From Lunularia cruciata (Eukaryota > Streptophyta > Marchantiopsida > Lunulariales > Lunulariaceae), in the NCBI GenBank assembly GCA_948567375.1, contig OX419761.1:32650243-32714242 (forward strand): a DNA stretch of 64,000 nucleotides. The letters are read 5' to 3'. A program made the translations under genes and the position numbers. Below, piece after piece: positions 21,786-34,813 of the stretch. Under the pieces are notes generated by a model. It searched no databases. It was given only the letters and a program-made list of their open reading frames with translations, and was not told where the DNA came from. Within the stretch, counting starts at the first letter, position 1. The number at the start of each line of letters is the position of its first letter.

Positions 21786-24614
21786 CATTTTCTTTCTTCT
21801 CTTTGGAATAACACTAGGTGCCTAGTTGTGGAGCTTGTGGATAGATCACATGTAGATGTATAATTAATAGTTAGAGCCCACTGGCTTTCTGAACTGCCAA
21901 CATCTTCTAACCCTATTTCCAATGTTCATTCGTTCAAGTAAGGGAATAATGGACAACCTAACTTGTCATCCTATCATGCACTCCTAGTTTGATGGTCATC
22001 ACTTACAATGCTACCATGGAGAAATGCATAGCACACCTAGAATGAATGAACCTAAATACAATGCCCAAAAACCAATCCAAACTAACTAGGCATACAATCA
22101 AGCATGCAAAGCATAAAGAGTACCCAAATACAAAAAAACTAACACAAATCTCCATGATCCTAATAAGAATGTGCTTCATAACGCACTTGCTTTGTCCAAA
22201 CTCTTCTCCATCTATACTCCAAGAATTGAATTCCTATACTCCAAGAATTGAATTCCTATGCTTTTTGATGCGGAAATCTCTATGAGACTTACATGGAGAT
22301 AAAATTTTCCTATAGCTCTAGTTTATTTTTCTTGAACTCAATGGAAAACCTATGAGATAACTTACAAGATAAGCTTTTCAATGATATATAAAACCTTAAT
22401 CTAACCACTATAGCTCTCTTGAAAAGGTGTCAAACTTGGTTGGAGTTTTTTAGTTCAAACTCTAATTTTAAAACCTAAGTAAGGCTTAAGTTTAGATTCT
22501 TGTACAATTTTTGTCAAAATTTAGCCCAAGGACTTATATAAACAATAAAAACTTAAGAAATTTTCAGTATTTTCACTCATCACTTCAAATTCAAAATTTG
22601 AAATTGAATTATAATTGAATGTCAAATTTAATTGTAATTGAAGATAGAATTATTCCACTAAGTTTATGATAGTATTTCTAGCAAAGTTTGTTATACTAGA
22701 TCTCACTATCTATAAAACTTAAGCCAACTTAATTACTAAAAGTAGTATATTTTGCTCTTGACTAAACACATACAAAGTTTGATTGTTGAATCCAAACACA
22801 ATCCTTAGATATGGATCAATTCTCAACTAGGCTAACTTTTGAGATACAAAGCCAAGTATACTTGATCCAAGACCGTGAATTCACTACTTAAGTAATTCAT
22901 ATGAAATTTTCATATAGGTGTTAGACCTTCATCAACAATATTGTAAATTTTCATAAGCTTATACAAAATAAACTTAACAAATGATCAAAATCCAAAACCT
23001 GATCATAATCTCTTTCACAACACCTTGATTTCCAATACTCCAACTTCAATTGATCATATCATATTTGAGATCAAATCAGATGTAAAATTTCTTAAGCTTA
23101 ACAAAATTATCAATTTTCTACTCTTCAACCCCACTAATAGATCATGAAAATCTATAATAAAACTCTCACAATTTTCTAGTTTGTGCACTTGGGTATGAAT
23201 TTGACTTTCCTTCATTCTATTAAAAATATCACACTTATAGTTTACTCCAATCATTTGATTCTTGTTTTTGAACCATAGCTTGTTTTCTTTTCTCTCCAAC
23301 TATTATCTTTTTTCCTTAAATGATTTTTTGTAACTTCTCTCAAATATCTCAAAATAACTTCTCTCAAAACTCCGTACTTTACATGTTGGGACTTCAATTT
23401 CTTGCAATTTTATCACTTAGTCATTTCTTTTTTTGAAACATGGACCCCACAACTTCACCGTGAAAGCTTTGAGAAAAATTGAATCCCTCTCCTTCTTCAA
23501 AAGCCCATAAATAGTCAAATCCCAAACCTTCTATAAGTAAGCACAAGAAAGGTAATAGGATCTGGGGTCTCTATCATGGATGTCATGACTGTAGCCTTGA
23601 AATGTGCTACCATCTAAGCGCAAATTGATCATGGTGCAAAATCTGAAGCTTGATGAGAAAAGGATTGTGGAAAATTAAAAGCATAGAACATCTCTTGTTT
23701 AAACTCTTCGTTTGACACTCTAGCTCCAACACTCTGTGACAACTCTCATTCTTTAATGTCCTATAACACCCATTTGTGCATGTATACGTTATTGTGATAT
23801 TTAGTTTGTTATTACAAGTACTTGAGAGATATTATTTATAAATAGTTAAAGGATGGTTCTATATTAGTCATGATTAGCTAAAGTTAGTCATAATTAAGAT
23901 AGATTATTCTTAGGTGTTTTGCTTTGAGGAAAGAGCTGAGAAGTCTTGGACCCACAAACCTTTTTGCTTTGGATTCTTTTATATCCAAGGATAGCCCATG
24001 TGAAGGAATCCTTGACTTTGTAGTTGAGTCAAGATAAGGTCACATGCCTAGGAGAATATTCCCATGGGTATGGATATTCTTTTAGACTTTTGACTTTATT
24101 TGACTTTTAGTTTAGTAAGTTGAGTTACTCTAGTGATCAGTAACTTTGGTGCATAACTATTTTATAAGTATATAAACTAGGGGTGAGGAAGTACTCATCA
24201 TCCTTTCATTTGAAATTATTTCTCTCATTGAGTTCTCTAGTGAGGAATGGCTTGAGTCTTGGAGTGTTAGCCTTGGAGGAGTACGATGGAGTTAGGATTC
24301 TTTACCTTCTTAGTCCATGGTGCGCTACCATAGCCATCTAAGGCTAATCTGGAGTGATAGATAGAATGGCTCATAGTCCTCCTCCCACTCAAGACTCCTA
24401 AGACTAAAAAACCTCTTTTTCTATCAAGTCTCCACCAACTTTATACATTAGAACCCTCAAAAAGGACGAGATCATAATCCACATGCCAATCACTTAAATG
24501 TACATAGATTGTTCATATACAATGACTCTAACATTGGGTCCATCAAACAATCTACTCCAACATTATGGAGATAAAAAGCACTACATTACTTTCTTGCTAG
24601 CTAAGCAAACCACA
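21786..24614. other. Sequence interrupting the old element, unclassified
   Basis: AT-rich text with no credible gene. Around 21,930-22,020 it loosely resembles the leader of the young methyltransferase element (13,185-13,270), so part may be leader or LTR of a relative. A 22-bp tandem duplication lies at about 22,214-22,257. A solo L1 LTR sits at 23,762-24,375. I could not find clean ends or duplications. Confidence 0.35.
23762..24375 (+). mobile_element. Solo L1 LTR
   Basis: A 614-bp plus-strand LTR (TATAACACC ... GGCTCATA) with 4-bp GTCC duplications at 23,758-23,761 and 24,376-24,379. It is homologous to the other four L1 LTRs. No internal region, so it is a recombination product. Confidence 0.9.
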
Positions 24615-25640
24615 ACACAATACTATACCAATATCTCCACTCTTTGGATTAGAGACCTCAATGATTCCTCTTATTTGTATTGTATTTGCATTATGGTTCA
24701 CCACTCCAAGTGAACAACCATGAAATCATCCTCTTATGAAGCTTTCCTAAAAGCTTGTTGGATTGCATCAACCACTTCAATGGTTGATGATCAATGATGA
24801 GGGTGAAAGATTTTCCAAACTAGTAACATTAGAAATGTGCTACTTACCATACTATGGGTAAACACTCCCCTTCATAGGAATTATACTTGATCTCTACTAA
24901 GTTGTTAGAGCAACTAGTGTATGCCACTATAAACTACTCATCATCCTATAGAGTGAACACTACTCAAGCCCCAACATACTCCAATAAATATGAACTTTGA
25001 ATAGATGTCCTTTGATTAGTCTCCTAAGGATAGGAAAGGATGTCAAATTCTCCTTGAGCTCCACAAAAGCTCTCTCCTACTCATCTCCCCAACATCACTT
25101 TTGAATAATCTTGGTCAGCTTTTTCAAGGCCTTGGCAGTTACACTAAATCTACTCATATATTGGTAATAGAAGTTTGCCAACCCAAGGAATGATTTCATT
25201 TTACTCACATTTGTAGGCCAAGAAATATGTGCAATAGCATCCAACTTGGTTTGCTAAACACTAAGTCCACTAGGATAGATAATGTGACCTAAATACTTAA
25301 CCTACTCGTAGAAGAATCTACACTTCCCTAAGGAAATTTGAGTCCATGAGATCTCAATCTCTCAACCAACTCCAGAAAATGCCTCTCATGCTTCTCCACA
25401 ATAAAATATAGACCAAAATGTCAATATGATATGAAGAAATCAATAAAAAACCAAGAAAAACCAATCCTACTAAGATCTTGTCCATGACTCTTTAGAACTC
25501 AACAAGAGTGGTCTTGAACCAAAATAGTAAGAACCACAATTAGTACGATGCATCCTTATTGTGAAGATGAATAGCCCAAAATAATATCTTGGCCTTATTG
25601 TCCTTCCTAATTGACAATTATATTGGCATGTTAGCCCAAT

Positions 25641-27050
25641 CCTATAGTAGAGGATACATGAATTGAGAAGGAATTGAGCTATACCAATTGAGAAAAAACA
25701 AGATAGTGCTTGCATGGCTAGTCTTTCACTTGGCTTGGGAAGGAATTATGATGAGGATTTCCATAGCAATATTTGCTCCACCAAGGAATAGGGTTCACCC
25801 TTAAACACTTAATCTTAGAAATGGCTTGCAAGTCTGTCATACTTGTGAGCCCTTTGGCTTCAATGATACAATCATCCTCAACTCAATTAACACAATGCTA
25901 TATGTCATGTTGTGGTGCACTCTATGATTTAGACAATGGTATGATGAACAAAGTGAGGAGCAATACTTCACACACTTACACATTCACAACTTAGAAAATG
26001 AGCCCTGCATTACTCACCAAAACTTAGTCAAGAAAATCAGATAGAATGGATTCTCTTTACTTATGATAATTACTTGATTGTTCAAGCATGAATGGTCAAA
26101 AAAATCACCTAATTCAACTTTTACAACCACAGTTGGCCATAGCTTCAATTCTTGGATCCAATGGTTACTCTAAGCTGATGACTTTGCTTACAATTGACTC
26201 TTTACCTAGGGTTCTCCCAAAACAAAGGAACTAGAAAATGAATAAAAAAATGAAGAAGAATCCCTACTTAAGGGCACATGCCAACTTATATACCACCACC
26301 TAACCAAAAAAGAGTATAACTCCTCATCTTGTTGATAATCATGTAGGGACAAAGGAAGTTCATCAACAATGGGTGGATGTAGGATTTATATCATGATCCA
26401 CTTTGTTATGAGCTCCAATCTTTTGTGTTTATTTTAATTTAAATAGTCCAAACCAAACCTTTGGAAGCATCATTTGAAGAAAGTATGAATTTTTAGGAGG
26501 TTGTGTTCCTGCAATACATAAATGAGGGGTGCCTAAACAAAATAGACTACCCATGGCCACTTGAGGAAAATGGACCGTACTCATTTTGTAGTTGGACCCA
26601 TTTTGTTCCCATTCCATAAGGCTTTATGACAAGGATTCCCTAACAAGCCACTACACTATAAGGAAACCCCAACTTCATGAGTTTTTGTGGAATGATGTGC
26701 CATGATGACTTTCTAATAAATACAAAATTTTGCCAATTTCCACCATCATTTCAAGAACACACAAAAGATGCACCCGCCACCAAAGAACCATTGGTGACCA
26801 CTTTGTACCTGATCTTATAGGTGCAATGGATAAATGCAGCCCTTCACCAACCACCATGATAGAAGGAGGATAGACTCTACACAAATGGGACTTCAAAGGC
26901 CAACTCTAGTATGCAAGGTGAATCTTTTCATAGTTTTCAATTTTCACTTTTCAATTTTTTATTTTTCTTTCTCATTTCTTGTATCTCTCTTTGTGATCAC
27001 CATCAATTGTGATGTCATGCAAGCAATTTCTAGAGTGGACTTGCCCAAAT
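25641..27050. other. Unclassified repetitive-looking sequence
   Basis: AT-rich with only short open stretches. I see no domain, tRNA, LTR end or tandem repeat that I can support. It may continue the old element into its lost 5' part or belong to another degraded element. Confidence 0.3.
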
Positions 27051-30000
27051 TTTTTTGACATTGTTGGGAGCTTGGATGTGGAATTGCAAAATGGAGTAGG
27101 AATTGCACTATCATGCAAAATCATAAATATTTAGTCATGATAGAATGAACTCCCAAAGAGAGGATCAAAGTGAAGAGAGGTGAGGTAGTGGAAATCTTGC
27201 GGAAACCTCTTGAGATTTCTGAGTGGGGATTATAGTGTTAAACCAACTACATCAAGAAAAGAAAGATGGATTTCTTGTTGTGGGATTGGGATCTTGTGGA
27301 TGGGGTCATGTTGCAAGAAATTTGTGATAATGACAAGAAATTGAGTGGGAAGCCATTACAGGGATGTCCCACAATGTGGATGGAGGACCACTAGCAGCAG
27401 GTGTTGAGTATAGATTGCTCCATTTTTGGGAAAGTTCATATTGATACATCATATGGTAGTCTCAGCAAATAATTAAAGTAGAGAAGCAATGACTCATTTG
27501 TCACAAATAGATATAGATATAGATTGAAGATATGAAGGACCTGGCTTGCTACACTATCATCAAAATGATAATGTGGTTGTTTTGTTCAAAATGAAAAACT
27601 ACATCAATAAGAACCATGCTATATTCTTCCAACTTGTGCACTAGCAAAAGCCGGTTAGTTGGGTGAGGATATTTTGTGAGTGAGTCATTGAGTTGCTAGG
27701 AAACATGACAAAAGGTTCTACCACTATCATGGCTCCTTTTATTGTTCATTTCTACATTGATATGAACCTATTAATGGATGAGGAGAAAGAGAAGTTCTAG
27801 TCCCATCTGCATCACCAATTTACTTTAGCAAAGACCCCAACTTGGACAAAGAACACACCCAAACTAGGAATTTTGTGCAAGTAGTGGAGACATACAACTT
27901 TATTATGATTCAGCAAAAGACTTTGGTGGCCTAAGCTCCCAAGAAACAAAAACACACCCTAAGAGTTGGAACCTTCATCAAAAGATAGTGGGAGTAAAAC
28001 CGCATTGTTCAAGTCAACTTGGGAGGGATGTATGTTGCAAGGAAAGGATCCGCTTGACAAACAAGTTGCATGTGCTGCTCAAAGTATGAAGTTGGGTAAT
28101 GAGGAATCCTTCATGAAAATTTCATCTCCCACAATGGACAAAGGAAAAGAAGGCCTAAAAAACAAATCACAATCATCATCCCTACTTAACAACAATGAAT
28201 TGCTTCCTATAGAGAAGGAGAAGATGCTAGCTATGGAACCTATTCCAATGGTGGCTCTATTGTTCAATTTGGTTCCTAGAAAGAGGGAAGTGTCTTGTTA
28301 TAAAAGGAAATAGATACAAATGAAACAAACACACCCAATGACTGATTTTGTCAAGCCCACAAATGACAACAAGGTGAAGACATCATGCCAAGATCTGATG
28401 AAACTCAAGAAACAAACCTCATTGTTCCCAAGATGTGAAGGACAAGTAGATAGAGATGATTTCATTGCTGATGCTCCCAACCAACAAGAACAAAGCAAGC
28501 AAGAACAAGGAAGCAGCCTTGGCTCACAAAACAGTGAAAATGACCATCTCATGCCATGACTAGAATCTTGTGACTAAAACAAAGAAGGCCGTATGAAGAA
28601 AACTGAGCAAGTATGGCAATTCTCTACCTTGTTTTATGGCAGCAGACACCTTTGAAATGGTACGGCCAAAAATGGAAGCATTGGAAGATCTTTTGCCAAT
28701 ATACCAAAAGTCAGATCCACACATAAAGGAGCAAGCGGTCCTTGTCTACCACTTGCATTGCCTAGTCCAAATCCGAACAAGAAAAAGGACAAGGAAAGCA
28801 AGAAGCACCTGGAGGAGTTCTAAAGGGAGGAACTAAAATCAAAGGAGGAGTATGAAAAATTATTCCATGGCCTAAAGAAGGAGGTTGAAAACTCTAGCCT
28901 ACAAGTCTTTCACCAAAGAACTCAATATGAAGAAGAAATACAAAATAGGGACACCAAACTTGTAGTGCTACTAAGCAAGTTGGAAATAACCCAAGCAAAA
29001 GCCAAGGTAGTGGAGACATGATACAACAATTTGAAATAGTTAATTGACCTTTGCATCTCCAACCTATCTACCAACTTGAAACAACAATAGGAAAAGGTGT
29101 TGGAGCAAGAAAAGTAGATCTGTCAAGAGATGACCAAAGGATTGAGTGCCAAAAGAACCAAGCTAGACAACAAATGATCTAGGCTCCTCACCACTATGGG
29201 TCATACAACCACTCAACTACTAAGTCAATTAGAACACATGGCCAACAAAACTTCCCAAAAAACAAAGGCAAAGAACTAACACTCTCAAATCAATGCACTA
29301 AAAAGGAAGTCATACTTGACAAGCAAAAGTCATACAAGCAACTCAAATGATTGTCCACAAAGCTCAAGAGCCACACTAACTTCAAATTCAAGGAGACCAG
29401 TCTAGCTTTAAACAAATCATGGAGAATTATTGGAAGGAGCTCTTGGACCTTGTTAGCATATGCCAAGGAGCTGATAGTTTGACCCAAGTCCCACCTGCCC
29501 CTCCTGCCAAAGAATAACAACAAGGATCTCTTCTTCTGAAGATAGTCATGGTCATTTTTGTTGCCTTACAAGAAGACTTTGTTTTGTACACACCAATAGC
29601 ATCTCTATTTTCATAGCCTTATGAATTTTGTAGATGTACATAATTTGTAAATAGGTAAATAGGCCAAACCAATATGTAGTATTAGCTTGTTTGAGGTAGA
29701 TGATCCCTAATTGAGTTGATTACATCCATAGCTACCTACCATTAGATTAAGAGTTACGATTAGATATGATCAAGATTGAGTGGTTTAGATGTACTTAAGA
29801 AATTTCCAAGCATTATAGCCATTTAATCTGACCGTGGCCAAGTACAAAAAGTATAAAAGGCTTAGGCTTAATTTTCACTAGGTCTATTTAGTGCATCTTT
29901 CTTTTGCAAGTAAAATATCAAGTTTATACCATCAAGATTCATGAGTTTTGTATACATATTAGTTTGCTCTTTGAGTGAATGATTGTATGTTTAGAAGTGA

Positions 30001-30190
30001 CAAATCCTGAAGGACAAACCTAGGCATTAGAGTGCATTGACACTTTTGTGTGGGACTAGAGAAGGGCTCTCTAGGAGTTTGGCCAAAGTCAAGAATGATA
30101 TAGGAATATGCTTGCACAACCTTTGGCATCTTATCTAGTAACACTCTAAGATAGGAGTGAGTACCACAAATTGTTGCTGACTCCCATGAC
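27051..30190 (+). mobile_element. Probable long LTR of another family with U3 coding text
   Basis: Plus-strand text at 27,170-29,520 reads as degraded coding sequence. At about 27,740-27,800 it gives FIVHFYIDMNLLMDEEKEKF, which parallels the HFYLGLNLL region of the L2a U3 protein. A Lys/Glu/Gln-rich coiled-coil-like tail follows. A TATA box (TATAAAAGG) lies near 29,851, then a non-coding tail, the same order as in L2a. I could not define its ends or target duplication. The link to L2a rests on one motif plus layout. Confidence 0.5.
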
Positions 30191-31236
30191 CTTATGCCTT
30201 CTAGAAAGGATAAAACATGGCATTTTGGTCATAGTTTTCAAAGGGATATAAATTTTTGAACCATTTTGTGGTACCTACATTTTTTTGTTTTTTGTGAGTT
30301 TTAAAGAAGAAGTGCATTGGTAAAGCCAAAGGAGAGCTAAACAAGGAAGAAACACAAAGAATCATGTGTTTGGCATAAACCAAAAGTCAACCTTGGGTCA
30401 AGGTCAGACAAATGGAAGTATAAACCCAAAGACAGAGGACTTCATATTGGGATGCGCAACACAATTTGAAGAACCTATAACAACTTTTCCTCTGGTTCAG
30501 CCAATCAAGAAAGTACGGGGGAAGAAAGTGACTACCTTGAGACCAAGATAATCTTGAAAGTGATAGGAAACCAACCCCATAGAATTGGTGGGTAAATGGA
30601 GGAGCGATTGAAGAATGACCGATCAACAAAGGAGATTTCAATGAAGAAGTGCTGCAATATCTAGACAGTATCTTGTTCCTATTCAAAGTTGACTTGAAGG
30701 AATGCAACTACCAATAGGTAAGAGGAGTGGGTTAGAGTCTCGGGTTTGATCTATTGTAAGTAGAGAGTAAGGAAGCACATGAGGGCCCCAAAGGGAAATA
30801 TAAAGAGTGCAGTGAGAGGTCTTGTAATCCATTGATTAGATATAGTGGCAAGGATCAAAGTCTTGTCCAAACTTTGTATCACATTTTTGGCATGGAATTG
30901 GAATTTGAGCTTCCTAGGTTCATGGTAGAAATTGTTGCTAGCAATTACAAGGAAGGGCCCATGCATGAAGGGAAGAGAGGAAATCCAGCTCAATGGACTA
31001 AGTCAAATTGGAGATTAGTCCTGGCAAGAGAAGAAAAAGAGGTAAGAGGCGTCACCTTCTATCAGAAGTGTGATGCTTCAAAAGAAACTACCAAGGTGAG
31101 GAATTATTTCAGTAGACCTTGCACCAAGAACAAGTACAAGGTAGATAGCTACAAGGATCGAGTACAAAGAGGGATTTTGAATGTGATGATGGCTATGTTC
31201 AAACCAAAGCAAGCCACCTATGTAACAATGTAACAA

Positions 31237-31338
31237 GCAATCTTCTCACCAGATGTTTGCAAGAGAGGTGGTGGACTGGGCAAGGAAGCAATCTTCTCAC
31301 CAGATGTTTGCAAGAGAGGTGGTGGACTGGGCAAGGGA
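31237..31338 (+). repeat. 51-bp tandem duplication
   Basis: Two adjacent copies with a period of 51 bp (start GCAATCTTCTCACC at 31,237 and 31,288), virtually identical. It lies in L2a U3 text immediately before the L1 solo LTR. The near-identity implies a recent slip or duplication, and the period preserves the reading frame. Confidence 0.85.
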
Positions 31339-31344
31339 TTGCAC

Positions 31345-32037
31345 TATAACACCCATTTGTGCATGTATGTAGTATTGTGATATTTAGTTTGGTATTACTA
31401 GTACTTGAGAGATATTATTTATATAGAGATAAAGGATGGTGCTACATTAGTCATGATTAGCTAAAGTTAGTCATAGCTAAGATAAAAGGGACCTTACTTC
31501 AGAGGAAGTGGAAAAGATGAGCACCAATATTTTGGATTCTAGTGTTTTGACTTGGTGTTATTCCTAGGTGTTTGGCTTTAAGGAAAGAGTTGAGAACTTT
31601 TGGGCCCGCAAACCTTTTTCTTTTGGATTCTTCTATAGTCCAAGGATAGCCCATGTGAAGGAATCCTTGACTTAATGGTTGGATCAAGATAAAATCACAT
31701 GCTTAATAGAATATGCCCATGTAGATGGATATTCCTTTATAATTTTTTACTTTATTTGACTTTTAGCCTAGTGACTTGAGTTACTATGGTAAATAGTAAC
31801 TTTGGTGCATAACTATTTCATAAGTATGTAAACTAGGAGTGAAGAGGTACTCTATTATCCTTTCATTTGCAACTATCTCTCTCTCATTGAGTTCTCTAGT
31901 GAGCAATGTCTTGGGTCTTGGAGTGTTAGCCTTGGAGGAGTATGATGGAGTTGGGGTTCCTTGCCTTCTTAGTACATGGTGTGCTACTATAATAGCCTTT
32001 AGAGGTTCATCCTGAGTGAGAGACAAGCCGGCTCACA
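31345..32037 (+). mobile_element. Solo L1 LTR nested in the L2a solo LTR
   Basis: A 693-bp plus-strand LTR (TATAACACCC ... GGCTCACA) with GCAC duplications at 31,341-31,344 and 32,038-32,041. L2a U3 text continues on both sides, so it is younger than its host LTR. Confidence 0.9.
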
Positions 32038-34813
32038 GCACCAATGGGTTGGGCAAATGATCACCAATTGGAGAATGGATATGCCACTCCACTACTTTGT
32101 ACCCTTCACATTCCATTTCTACTTTGGGCTTAACCTTCTTAGCTCAAAGGAGAGAGGATAGATGGTGTCTCATTTTCACCCCAATTTACAAAGAGAAGTA
32201 GATGGAGATGAATGATATTACATTGAGCGGGTTTGTGAAGGCAATGATTATTATCTAAAGAGTGGAAAGGAGAAGATAGTGGTAGTGGACATCTCTATGC
32301 CAAGGAAGAGAAGTAGACCCAAAGGAAAAATTATGCCGGTGCAAACCCAGATTACAAAGACTGAATCCAAGGCCTGCATCGGTAGAAGTGATGGAATAGA
32401 CTTTGAAAGAAGAATTAAAAGGAGAAACAAAGTCAAAGTGAGAATCCTCAAGAGCAAAAGAAGAATTTACACTATGGAGCAAAGAGTCAAGCAGTGGTAG
32501 TGAAGGAGAGGCTGAAGTTTAGCAATCAAGAGAAGTGATTATTGGAGAAGAAGAGCAGGAGTTTCATGAGACAATTGACCATTGGGAAAGTGGAGACAAG
32601 CCGTATCTGGAGTTGCTAGCAGATGAGCTAGAAGATGAACAAGTAGGAGGGGGTGCATTGGTATTTCCAAGGGCAGCAAGAACAAAGAGAAGCACTCAAG
32701 TGGTTGTTGCCAGACCAAGCAAAGTTGAAGATGAAGAAGAGGGCTCGGAGTGCAAGACATTGAATATACAAAGATTGTGTCTTTGGGGTAAGGCACCAGC
32801 CAAAGAAATACCTACCAAAGACAAAGACATCAAAGACAATGAAGGAAGATATGGCGGAGTCAAGTATCTATCAAAGATTGTTTGTCCTTTGTTGGTGCTT
32901 CTATAGCAAAAGGAAACGGAGATGAAGAGCCATCATGCAGAAGTGAGGGATGAGTTGGCAGTCGTAACCAAATGGAGTGAGGAGCCTAGGAAGAGTAAGC
33001 GAACCCAAGGAGAGAAGGAAGCCAAAGAACTTTGGGCTGAAGCAGTTCTTTGGAGGAAAAACTCAAATGCTTTGCAAGAGAACTTTGTGAAGTGCAGCAA
33101 AGAACTAAAGGAGCAGAAGGCATTGGTTTAGAAAATGAAACATGAAGTTTCTGATGTATGGGTAGAGGTCATACACTCAAAGGCAACTGCAGCAATGATG
33201 GAACAAGAGTTATAGAGTTTGAAGAAGAGCGCAATAAAGAAGGACCAAGCCCGACAACAAGAATTGATAAAACATAATCAGGAGGAGGAATGATTGCAAG
33301 GGTTGCTTCAAGAATTGAAGATCAATTAGTCCAAGATGGACAAGAGAAGGAGGTACTAAAGGCTAAATTTGAAGACAAGTTGACTATGTATTGCAATGAA
33401 TTGGAAGTGGAGAGAAGTAAGGAGAATGTAGTTCTGAGTGTGGAGTCGGGTGCAATAGGAGCAATCATGAAGGAGTTGAAAGTGATGCTAAGTATTGAAG
33501 CCAAGGGTAAATTAGAAGAGGCAAGGTTCACAAGTTGAAGTTGTTGGTGTAGGAAACAAGAAGGAGGAAAGAAAAGGATGCAAAATTGAACAATCTTTTG
33601 ACTTGCTAAAGAGATTGAGTAGATAGATACTAGAGGTAGGAGATAATATCTATCTCAGATTTGATTTTTTTTAGATTGGATTTAGATAGACTTTTTAGTG
33701 AGATAAAGTTGAGAGTAAGTCCAAATTTGTAGAAGTAGGAGTGCAAGTGCCTTTGGATGAGTTACTTGAGCCATTAGAGAAGAGTGGGTTAGTTGATAAA
33801 GAGGTAGATAGATTACCCATGTCTGCAATTGTAGTTCAGAGTGAAGAGATAGTAGAAATAGTGGATGAAGTAGTAGTATTAGAGAGACCCAAAGAAGGGG
33901 AAGTGATTGTGATAGCATTGGGTTTGGAAGCCAAAATTGAGGTTGACATTGGATTGGAGTAGAAACAAATTTGAAATTTGAGGAGGCAAATATGAAGAAC
34001 TGGTTTGTCAATTTGGATTTGCAATTGGTAAAATTGTTGTAGAATGGTATTTTTGTTAGATAACTATTGAAGTGCTCTGCTTATTTCAAGGAGGCATTTG
34101 CAGTGTTGTGTTGTTTAGTATTTGTATTTTTGAAGTTGAGTAAAGCAAACTGTTGTAACTCAATGCTCGTCATCTCAACCTAATTTTGAGTATCAAAACT
34201 ATGTGTGTTTGTGAGTGTTTTGAGAATTTTGAAGTGTAAATCTAGATGTTGGATTCCATAGCTTTGATTTCATTTTGTGTGTTTGATCCTGAGTGGATGG
34301 CAATTAAAGCAATGCTTTAATGAATCTATGAGGAATTGTAGTGTTGGTAGTATTTTGCATTGGTGAGCATAGTATAGGGTTGATGCAAAGCAATTTTGAT
34401 CAAGGAAATTTATGCCTTCAATGGAGGGATGGAACACAATTCTAAGGTGAAGTCATTTTGTAGTGAAGTAGCCTTCTTATGGAAAATCTGAATCATCACA
34501 ATAAAGACTGTTTGGAAAGATTTGATGGAGTTGTGATTATGAGTTGTGATGGGATTGCAAATCAATGCTTGTTATTCTTTTCTAGGTGTGGGTTTCTACC
34601 TAAGAGACTAAAGAAGACCTCAAGAAGAACTGAAGTGTTACCAATTACTTTGTATTTGACCATTTTTGACTCGTATCTCTCTACGAACAAACTTTACTTA
34701 TTGATTACCCGCAAAAATGATACTTGTCGGGTTGTCACACATTTCTATCCAATTTAGTTTGCAAAGTTGTCAATCTTCCTTCATGTAGTATTGTAAGAGA
34801 ATGCTTTTTGTAC

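Larger units (their letters stand above)
21304..25640 (-). mobile_element. Old relative of the methyltransferase gypsy element (integrase to RT part)
   Basis: 21,304-21,785 aligns with the integrase part of the young element (6,740-7,200). About 24,615-25,640 aligns with its RNase H and RT part (7,200-8,350), in the same minus orientation. Matches are long but heavily changed, mostly C to T and G to A, so the copy is much older. About 2.8 kb of other sequence, including a solo L1 LTR, separates the two parts. It is broken many times. Its methyltransferase part is not in the window. Confidence 0.8.
30267..34738 (+). mobile_element. Solo L2a LTR, complete, holding a solo L1 LTR
   Basis: Begins TGTGGTACC and ends GGTTGTCACA, with perfect CATTT duplications at 30,262-30,266 and 34,739-34,743. 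Without the L1 insertion it is about 3.78 kb, giving a clean full-length L2a LTR. It holds plus-strand U3 coding text from about 30,360 (FELPRFMVEIVASNYKEG; RGNPAQWTKSNWRLVL; FHFYFGLNLLSSKERG) into a long Glu/Lys-rich coiled-coil segment to about 33,960. A weak TATA region (TATTTCAAGG, ~34,080) and the R/U5 end follow. The coding text is interrupted in several places. Confidence 0.9.

Noticed and set aside
21786-23757. A LINE or Helitron in the unclassified interruption
   Set aside because: No RT, endonuclease, Rep/helicase text, poly-A tail or TC...CTRR ends that I could support.
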